From: an uncultured Clostridia bacterium
Lineage (GTDB): Bacteria > Bacillota > Clostridia > UBA1381
DNA length: 11,315 nt
Assembly: GCA_910585485.1 (NCBI GenBank)
Contig: CAJUEZ010000056.1
Span: 1-11,315, forward strand
Direction of reading: 5' to 3'
Shown here: positions 1 to 6,300 of the stretch, in pieces
How the letters are laid out: every line of letters starts with the position of its first letter
Position numbering within the stretch: the stretch's first letter is position 1
Notes under the pieces: model-generated
What the model saw: only the letters and a program-made list of their open reading frames with translations
The model's database searches: none
Told to the model about the DNA's origin: nothing
Position numbers and translations under genes: made by a program

Positions 1-66
1 TTTACCATAGAAGGTGCTTTTTTTCTATTGTCCATTTTTACTGGTTCTGTTCAGAGAAAGTACATT

Positions 67-192
67 TTAATGCTTTTTTGCTTTGTGTTCAGCAAGCATT
101 TTTCCTGCAGAGCTTTTTGCTTTTCTTGAAGAAAATTTGCTTACTAAAGTTTTTGCAGCTTTACCAACCTTTCCGCCATGGTGAACAGCCAT
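67..192 (-). CDS. Small highly basic peptide, 41 aa, unknown function
   Basis: I do not recognise a family. The reading frame runs from ATG at 192 to TAA at 67-69. A near-perfect ribosome binding site (GAGGAGG, complement of 201-207) lies 8 nt upstream, which is the main reason to believe it is translated. The peptide begins MAVHHGGKVGKAAK and has 10 Lys, 1 Arg and 4 His against a single Glu, so it is strongly cationic. Residues 8-25 could form an amphipathic helix, with V9, A13, L16, V17 and F20 on one face and lysines on the other. There is no signal peptide, cysteine or membrane segment. It lies 71 nt downstream of another small ORF on the same strand, so the two may be co-transcribed. It could be a nucleic-acid-binding peptide or a leaderless antimicrobial-like peptide; both are inferences from charge alone. 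Confidence 0.6.
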   Translation of the reverse strand: MAVHHGGKVGKAAKTLVSKFSSRKAKSSAGKMLAEHKAKKH

Positions 193-263
193 AATTATCG
201 CCTCCTCACACAATAAAAGTAGTAGTTTTTAGAGTTCCTCTCCAAGAACAATGATATAATTGT

Positions 264-407
264 TTAGATGCTGTTGCTTGCAATTTGTTTGTTGTGTTCT
301 TTGAATATATTTTCAACAACATCTTTATCAATTACAACCCTATTAAGTACTCGACTGTAATTGCCATTTATGCTTGCACCTATTTTTGTATTAAGATTTT
401 TTAGCAT
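264..407 (-). CDS. Hypothetical small protein, 47 aa
   Basis: This frame opens with ATG at 407 and stops with TAA at 264-266. An in-frame stop lies ten codons upstream, so the ORF cannot be much longer. The product begins MLKNLNTKIGASINGNYS and has a charged C-terminal half (residues 22-42, DVVENIFKEHNKQIA in part) that looks helical. There is no signal peptide or known motif. The ribosome binding site is weak: only GAGAG-like purines lie about 8 nt upstream. It sits on the same strand as the basic 41-aa peptide and ends 71 nt before it. A short inverted repeat (AACAAT/ATTGTT) lies just after its stop. Function unknown; it may simply be the leader part of the downstream peptide's transcript. 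Confidence 0.35.
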   Translation of the reverse strand: MLKNLNTKIGASINGNYSRVLNRVVIDKDVVENIFKEHNKQIASNSI

Positions 408-464
408 AGTTCTGCTCTCTACGAATTGACTGTTTTAAGCCTTATCATCTGGCTAATATAAATC

Positions 465-501
465 AAAAAGCACAACTAAAAGAAAAATCTCTTAATTGTG
501 C
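465..501 (-). terminator. Intrinsic terminator for minus-strand transcripts
   Basis: Arms at 488-501 and 470-483 form a 14-bp stem with a 4-nt loop. As minus-strand RNA, two of the pairs are G-U wobbles; as plus-strand RNA they would be C-A mismatches. The stem is followed directly by a five-U tract (complement of 465-469). Both facts point to use on the minus strand. It probably ends the transcript that carries the GH95 gene and the weak 567-785 ORF. It could also act as an attenuator in the leader of the small ORFs that start 58 nt further on. Confidence 0.75.
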
Positions 502-566
502 CTTAGTGACTTCTATGGTCTTAGTGGCTTATATAGCTATATTCTGTTTTCGTCTTAATAACTCAA

Positions 567-785
567 TCACACATTTATATCCGTCTTACAGGTTCGGCAG
601 TGAATAATATTGCTACTGTCATCTGTTATACATAACATTTTATTAAGTACAACACAGACATACAACCTGTTGCGTTTGCTTAGTTTCATTTGCCATATAT
701 TATAACTCTTTTTGCTGTTAAAGTCAACAACAAAACGAAAATTTGTTTGCGGTTTATGTAGGTTTTTATTCATCGTCCTCATCAT
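567..785 (-). CDS. Weakly supported small ORF, up to 72 aa
   Basis: I do not recognise this product. The open frame stops at 567 and has three possible ATG starts, at 785, 782 and 773. An in-frame TAA three codons before the first ATG limits it. The composition is protein-like, with a basic N-terminal part, an NFRFVVDF segment near residue 16 and a C-terminal HCRTCK motif (two cysteines spaced CxxC). The only Shine-Dalgarno-like sequence, GAGGA, sits very close to the third ATG. A good promoter-like sequence (791-818) places transcription start almost on the first ATG, so translation would be leaderless or would use the third ATG. It lies between the GH95 stop and the 465-501 terminator on the same strand. 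It may be real, a gene remnant or chance. Confidence 0.3.
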   Translation of the reverse strand: MMRTMNKNLHKPQTNFRFVVDFNSKKSYNIWQMKLSKRNRLYVCVVLNKMLCITDDSSNIIHCRTCKTDINV

Positions 786-790
786 ATCAG

Positions 791-818
791 CTTATATCTA
801 CTCTTGGAACACTCTCAA
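791..818 (-). promoter_or_regulatory. Candidate sigma-A-type promoter before the 567-785 ORF
   Basis: Read on the minus strand there is TTGAGA (813-818), a 16-bp spacer and TATAAG (791-796), each one base from consensus. Predicted transcription start is about 783-786, at the ATG of the small ORF. In AT-rich DNA such matches occur by chance. Confidence 0.35.
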
Positions 819-866
819 TAGCCTTATAGAAATTATTTCAGTTTGTCGTTCGAATGTTAAAAATAT

Positions 867-3230
867 TTATTCAATGACGGTATATATACTTAAACTGTTG
901 CCTTTCTTTAATTCTATCTCGACAGTATTTCCGTTTATAATATTAAACTTTGCATTGTCTGATGCAAAGTTTTTAACGCAAAAATTAGGCAACTCAATTT
1001 TTTTATTAAAATCCTGTACCGCCGTTAATTCTGCCCTGAATTTACTATTTACAAGATCCCATTCCATATCAATAATACCGCCCTCAAATCTCCAACCCGT
1101 AATTTTCCCGCGCTGCATATTATCGCTAAGAGCCGGAAGCAGTTTTATCAATTTCTTTGAGGAATACAAAATCATTTCCTGAACAGCGTTTACATATCCC
1201 ATACTTGCGTCAAGCTGAATAGGAGCGGCTGAGTCCATTTCCAAAGACAAATCCATTCGCCGCCAATCATTATGCAGCGTAAAAAAATTAGTCTGCATAC
1301 AGCTTCTTACAAGATTATTCAGACACTCCATTGCTTCATCTCCGCGGTTTAACCGCGCATATATTGATGCCATATGTGCCTGCGACCAACCTGTTTGTGC
1401 GCTAATATCTCTCAAATCAACCGCCTTTTCAAATGCTGATACCATATCGTCGTTTGTTGTTATTTCATCACCCGGAAAAACAGGATATATATGCGACAAA
1501 TGCCTGTGATAATATCTATCTTCAAAATTGTCATTCTGCCACTCCCTGACGGCTCCGTCTTTATTTACACCATATTCGGGAATTGAATTTACGATGTTTT
1601 CCCATATTTTGAGTTTTTCACCGTATATATTGTGCTCAACGCATAACTCGATTAAATTTGTAAACAATTCCTTGATTATCGCCAAATCCATAGTGGAATT
1701 AACCGCGCTTGTCATAGGGTGCGCCATATCAACATTGTCTTTTGGAATAAAATTCAAAGGAGAATTTTCGGGTGAAACACTCGGATATATTTTTATATAC
1801 CCGCTTTCATCAAACGCAATAAAATCCTCATAAAACTCTGCCGCCGCTTTCATAAATGGCAGAACAACACTATGCAGATATTCAGTATCTCCTGTATAGG
1901 AATAATATTTATAATAATGCTGCGCCAGCCAACCTGCTGCGCCCGTCCAATTCATAATTACAGGCACAAGCTGACAAGGCAGCGACATATTCGGTGTTGT
2001 TCCTGCCGGAATAAATATACCATTACAGCCGTAAAGTTTTTTAGCGCACTCCTTAAAGCTGTCAAGTCTACTTATATAATACTCTAATAATGCCTTGTTA
2101 AGCTCCTCCAGATTGCCGATATTGGTATGCCAATACATCATCTGTATATTTTCATTCGCCATATTATGGCTCCATACAGCCTTATAATCTCCGCACCATA
2201 ATCCGTACATAGAAAACGGAAATCCGTCCTTAGAGCTTCCCGATATAAATAAATACCGCCCGTACCGCCATAGTTTTTCGATAAGCTCATTCGGAGATTT
2301 GCCACTATACGCATTTAACATAAGTTCCTCATTCGACAAATCATTGTTCTCAAACAAGTTAAGCTCCGCACTGTGATACAAGGCACTGTGAAGCGGAATA
2401 TGACGGTTTAGATAATATTCATAGCTGTTATTCTCAAATTTTAACTTGTCTTTATCAGGACAGACATTTACAAACACCTTTATTTTAATAAGAATATCAG
2501 ACGCGCAATTTACATTGATACGATTTTCAAGGTTTTTAATATCACCGTCAGCACTTTCGATTTTTACCACCGCGCCATATGGTTTTTTATTGGTATTAAG
2601 CGATTTATAAATGATAATATTACTGTCTATTTCAGTACGGCTATGTTCCTTTACATATTGATATGTTTTGTCGGAGCTGTCGGTAGCTGTTGGAACATCT
2701 AATGAAAATACAGCGTCCAAGAAAGGCTTATCTGCCTGTATTCTAAGAAGTATCATATCGTCTTTTCGAGATACGAATAAATCTTTTTTTACCCACACAT
2801 CTTTTTCACGAAATTGTGAGCTTACTTCGCCTGTTTCCATATTGACAGCGCGAAGATAATCAGAAAATCCTGTAAAGCCTGTAAAAGACATATTAAGTTC
2901 TGCAAGTGGCAGCGGATAACCGCGCTCATTGTTATATCCGCTTTCTGTAAGCGCATTTGTTAAAATCCAATTTGCCGTATTGAAATCTCTGTTATCCATT
3001 GCTTGACGTGTCTTTGTCAGACTTCTGCTTATATCAGGGAGAGGATTACATTCCGTACCCGTCCATAAAGCACTGTGATTTATAAGCACACTTTCGCGTT
3101 TTGTGCCGCCGTACACATTTGCGCCTATTTTTCCGTTACCGCTCACCAAACCCTCGCGCCACAAGGCTTTATGCCACGACGAGGGATATTTCATTGTAAT
3201 TACATTTATGTTTTTATTTATCAGTTTCAT
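867..3230 (-). CDS. Cytosolic GH95-family glycosidase (alpha-L-fucosidase / alpha-L-galactosidase type)
   Basis: GH95 enzymes are inverting glycosidases that release terminal alpha-L-fucose, or in some members alpha-L-galactose. The 787-aa length fits the family. Residues 24-58 (EGLVSGNGKIGANVYGG, then ALWTG) match the conserved N-terminal beta-sandwich; the (alpha/alpha)6 domain spans about 310-690, and a beta domain ends the protein. By recalled motifs, N359 and N361 (NENIQMMYW), E488 (YPSVSPENSP) and D674 (PIQLDASMG) line up with N421, N423, E566 and D766 of Bifidobacterium AfcA, so catalysis looks intact. There is no signal peptide, so it should act on imported oligosaccharides. AAGGAGG 5 nt before ATG 3230 fixes the start; M13 is a poorer alternative. 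It lies 80 bp downstream of the giant secreted enzyme on the same strand, probably co-transcribed. The motif surroundings (MMYWHT for the usual MNYWPA, LDASMG for IDGNFG) mark a divergent subgroup, so the exact sugar is uncertain. Confidence 0.85.
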   Translation of the reverse strand: MKLINKNINVITMKYPSSWHKALWREGLVSGNGKIGANVYGGTKRESVLINHSALWTGTECNPLPDISRSLTKTRQAMDNRDFNTANWILTNALTESGYNNERGYPLPLAELNMSFTGFTGFSDYLRAVNMETGEVSSQFREKDVWVKKDLFVSRKDDMILLRIQADKPFLDAVFSLDVPTATDSSDKTYQYVKEHSRTEIDSNIIIYKSLNTNKKPYGAVVKIESADGDIKNLENRINVNCASDILIKIKVFVNVCPDKDKLKFENNSYEYYLNRHIPLHSALYHSAELNLFENNDLSNEELMLNAYSGKSPNELIEKLWRYGRYLFISGSSKDGFPFSMYGLWCGDYKAVWSHNMANENIQMMYWHTNIGNLEELNKALLEYYISRLDSFKECAKKLYGCNGIFIPAGTTPNMSLPCQLVPVIMNWTGAAGWLAQHYYKYYSYTGDTEYLHSVVLPFMKAAAEFYEDFIAFDESGYIKIYPSVSPENSPLNFIPKDNVDMAHPMTSAVNSTMDLAIIKELFTNLIELCVEHNIYGEKLKIWENIVNSIPEYGVNKDGAVREWQNDNFEDRYYHRHLSHIYPVFPGDEITTNDDMVSAFEKAVDLRDISAQTGWSQAHMASIYARLNRGDEAMECLNNLVRSCMQTNFFTLHNDWRRMDLSLEMDSAAPIQLDASMGYVNAVQEMILYSSKKLIKLLPALSDNMQRGKITGWRFEGGIIDMEWDLVNSKFRAELTAVQDFNKKIELPNFCVKNFASDNAKFNIINGNTVEIELKKGNSLSIYTVIE

Positions 3231-3254
3231 ATTATCCTCCTTGAAGTCTTATAC

Positions 3255-3294
3255 TATAAATGCCAATCCGAAATATTCCGAATTGGCATTTATA
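3255..3294 (-). other. Long intergenic hairpin between the two glycosidase genes
   Basis: Perfect 13-bp arms (TATAAATGCCAAT at 3255-3267 and its complement at 3282-3294) flank a 14-nt loop region that, as minus-strand RNA, continues the stem through two G-U pairs to a tetraloop. It begins 17 nt after the stop of the secreted enzyme gene. It lacks a U tract, so it is more likely an mRNA-stabilising or processing hairpin, or a leaky terminator that sets the ratio of the two proteins. It ends 12 nt before the GH95 ribosome binding site. Confidence 0.65.
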
Positions 3295-3310
3295 AAATAT
3301 AGGGAGAGAG

Positions 3311-6300
3311 TTAACGCAAAATCTTTGCTTCTGTAAGCGGCTTCATATTCTCTAAACTGTTCCATAAGAACGCTTTAATATAATCTCCGCTTTCAATCGC
3401 TGAATTTGAATATGCAATACTGTAAGTGTTATTACTGTTAGCTGTTACTGTATGCTTTTCGGTTTTCAATTCCTTTAACGTTCCGTTTTCATCATACAAT
3501 GCAATCATCATATTTACGGGTATATCGGCTTCACCGTTATTTGTTATGGCAGAAGCCGCCGTAACTGTTTCATCTGCATTTAATTCGGTTTTATCAAATG
3601 TTATCGCTCCAACAGAGAACGGTTCTTTAAATTCTCCCTTTACAACTGTTATTCCTAACAGACCTGCCAAGACTTCACTTGAAAGACATTCAAAATCAAT
3701 GCTTTCTATTTGATTAACTTTGCCGAAGTCAACAGCGAGAATATTTGAATGTGCCTTATCTCCGAGCATTTGCACATATCCTGACTGTGCATATGGTTTT
3801 GACTGCTGGTAATTTAGCCAATCGTCAATATTATCAGGGTTTGTAAGCGGAAGTATCTCCTTTGTTCCGTCTTTCATATTGACTGTAATTCTCGCGTTTT
3901 CAATTCTGCTCTGCATATTGTTTGTAGATACGCTCAACATAAAATAAATCTTTGAACCGTCTGTATTAACGGGAATATTCATCTTGTCGGGGAACTGATT
4001 ATATAGCGATACAAAAGCCGCATTGTTTCCCTCTGCTGATGAAATTTCAAAAGGAACGCCTATATCTGTTAAATACTTATCTGATGTAAGATTTAAGCTA
4101 CTCGGAACACCGTCCGCGCCCCTGTTCGGCTCCCACCAAGCGCGTCCATTCGGAAGAACTGTTCTTTCCGCGTCAGACGACCAATAAAATCTTTCAAGCC
4201 TGTAATGCTCGTTACCCTCATAAGTGAGGTCATATGTATTTTGGTGCAGCGTTCTCAAATCTTGATTTACAACGCCATCGAGCGATACTGTCTGATACTG
4301 CTCCGCATTATTTGTTACATTATCCTTTAAATCCCAAGCGGTAATCTCGCCGTAAATGGTTTTGTTTACATCTCCGCTTAAAATTGACGTAACCTTGTTA
4401 TTACCGGGTGTTAAATCAGTTTCGCTTTCAATCGGTACAAAAATTTCATTACTTGCGCTCTTTGCAGCTATTGTTATATTTTCTTCTGTAACTTTGCCGC
4501 TTACAGTTGACAATGTAGCATTTAGTGTAAGCTGTTTTTCAGTGTTATTTGTGAGCGTCACTTTTATTCCTGCATTTGCGCCTGTAACAATTTCCATATC
4601 AGTTAATTCAACTGCGTCCTTAATTTCAAGGTCAACAGGCAATACAGCAGTCATATCATTTTTCTCTACTGTAACAAAGAATGTATGGTGTCCTGATTTT
4701 TCGCCCAAGTTTACTGTTATTGTATCTGTGCCGATACCGTCTGTATTTACAATTAAGCTCTGCGGGTCTGAAATAGCTGTGATTTTTCCGTTTGATTTAA
4801 CAGTATAATCAGCATTTTTACCCCCGACAGCTTCCGTTTCTACTTTTGCGATTTCGTCATTTGCGTATGTTACCTCGACAACCGCGCTGCTATTGGCAGG
4901 AGTTTTTACATTTACAAAATTATCAACTGTGTAGTCCGTTACCTCCGTGCCGTTTACCTTAACGCTTGTAATTTTCGAGCTTCTTGCCGGAATGTGCATT
5001 TCATAGCTTAAATTTTCTTTTGATGTTACGCTAAATTTATCTGTGTTATTTTCGTATTTATAGTCATAGCTTACAGCGTCCATTTTTATAGACGCATATT
5101 TCCAATCTGCGGGGAAGCCGGGCTTTATATCAGCTTTTCCGTCGGGCACATTTACCTTGATACCGAAAATACCTTCTGCCGCTGTTCTCGCATATTGAGA
5201 TGTACAGTCTGCAAAGTCAATATGACCGTTATTTGATAAATCAGCTTTCACAATATGTTGAACAGTTCCCTGACCTGCCGAGCTGCCTTTCATAAGTGGA
5301 ACAAGACAAGCTCTAAACTGTTTCATTCCCATTTCACGCTGACCGTTTTCAAAATATGCAAGGGCGTTGTTCATAACCTCCTCAACATACAGACCGTCGC
5401 TTGAATAATATTCGGGAAGTCTGTTTGACGAATATTTAAAATCTATGTTATCCCATATCTTATCCAAGTTTGCAACACTCGGAACTGCGTAGTCGGTAAA
5501 TCTCATCATTTGATATACCTGCTCGTCAGTCGCAATACCCATATCAACAGCAGTATATGTTGACGATAAATCTGGTGCGGTGTTAAGTCTGCCGTAACCA
5601 AAGCGTTCCTTTACTTCTCCAAATACACCCGTGTCAGCGTCCCAAAGCTGCTCGTTCATTTCCTTTTTGATTAAATCAGCTTTTGTTTGATATGCTGTTG
5701 CGTCGTCTGTCTTACCGAGCTTCGACGCGATTTTTGCCATTGTATTATATGCTCTCCAAGTGTATGCGGTTGCTATTGAGCCTGCGCCGCCGTTATTCCA
5801 TTTATTATCGGTATTCCAAGCGTCAAGCCAATTTTCATATAAATTTGTTCCGGGAACCTGCATATAATCGTCCATAAATTTAAGGTGTCCGGCAATAAAT
5901 TCATATCCGCCCTCCTCTGAAAAGAACGCGTCATCTCCCGTCCAATCCCAATACTGCATTATAATGTCTACCATTACAAGGCTCATATTATAGCGTCCGT
6001 CGTGAGATGGATATGCCCATATTCTTCCTGTATCTTTCTCCTGTCTTGCAATATAATTTTGAATATTAGTTTTTATTCTGTCGCTCCAGCCTGCATTTAC
6101 AAAGCAATAGCCGCCGCGCCAGCCGCCTTGTCCGTTATGCCAGCCGATTGCTCCGTGAGTTATAACAGGATTATCCCATATGTTATCCATTGCCATAACC
6201 TGAGCGCGCATAGCTGAATTGATGTACGGGTCGGGAGTATCAATTTTTATAGTTTCCGCAACACCTTTGAAATAGCTTATACTATCGTTAAATATTTCTC

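Noticed and set aside
1..35. Start of a minus-strand ORF running off the left edge (MDNRKKAPSMV...)
   Set aside because: Only 11 codons are visible and there is no ribosome binding site before the ATG, so it cannot be supported.
67..192. Double-glycine bacteriocin leader in the 41-aa peptide
   Set aside because: The GG is at residues 6-7, too near the N terminus for a double-glycine leader, and no transporter or peptidase gene is nearby.
531..542. 12-bp palindrome ATATAGCTATAT
   Set aside because: Short and AT-only apart from the centre; expected by chance in DNA of this composition.
712..1182. Plus-strand frame of 156 codons with hydrophobic, membrane-like segments
   Set aside because: It lies antisense to the GH95 3' end and the small ORF; the hydrophobicity comes from reading AT-rich antisense DNA, and no ribosome binding site is seen.
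4356..4808. Plus-strand frame of 150 codons
   Set aside because: Antisense to the large gene, no ribosome binding site, low-complexity Val/Ser/Phe composition.
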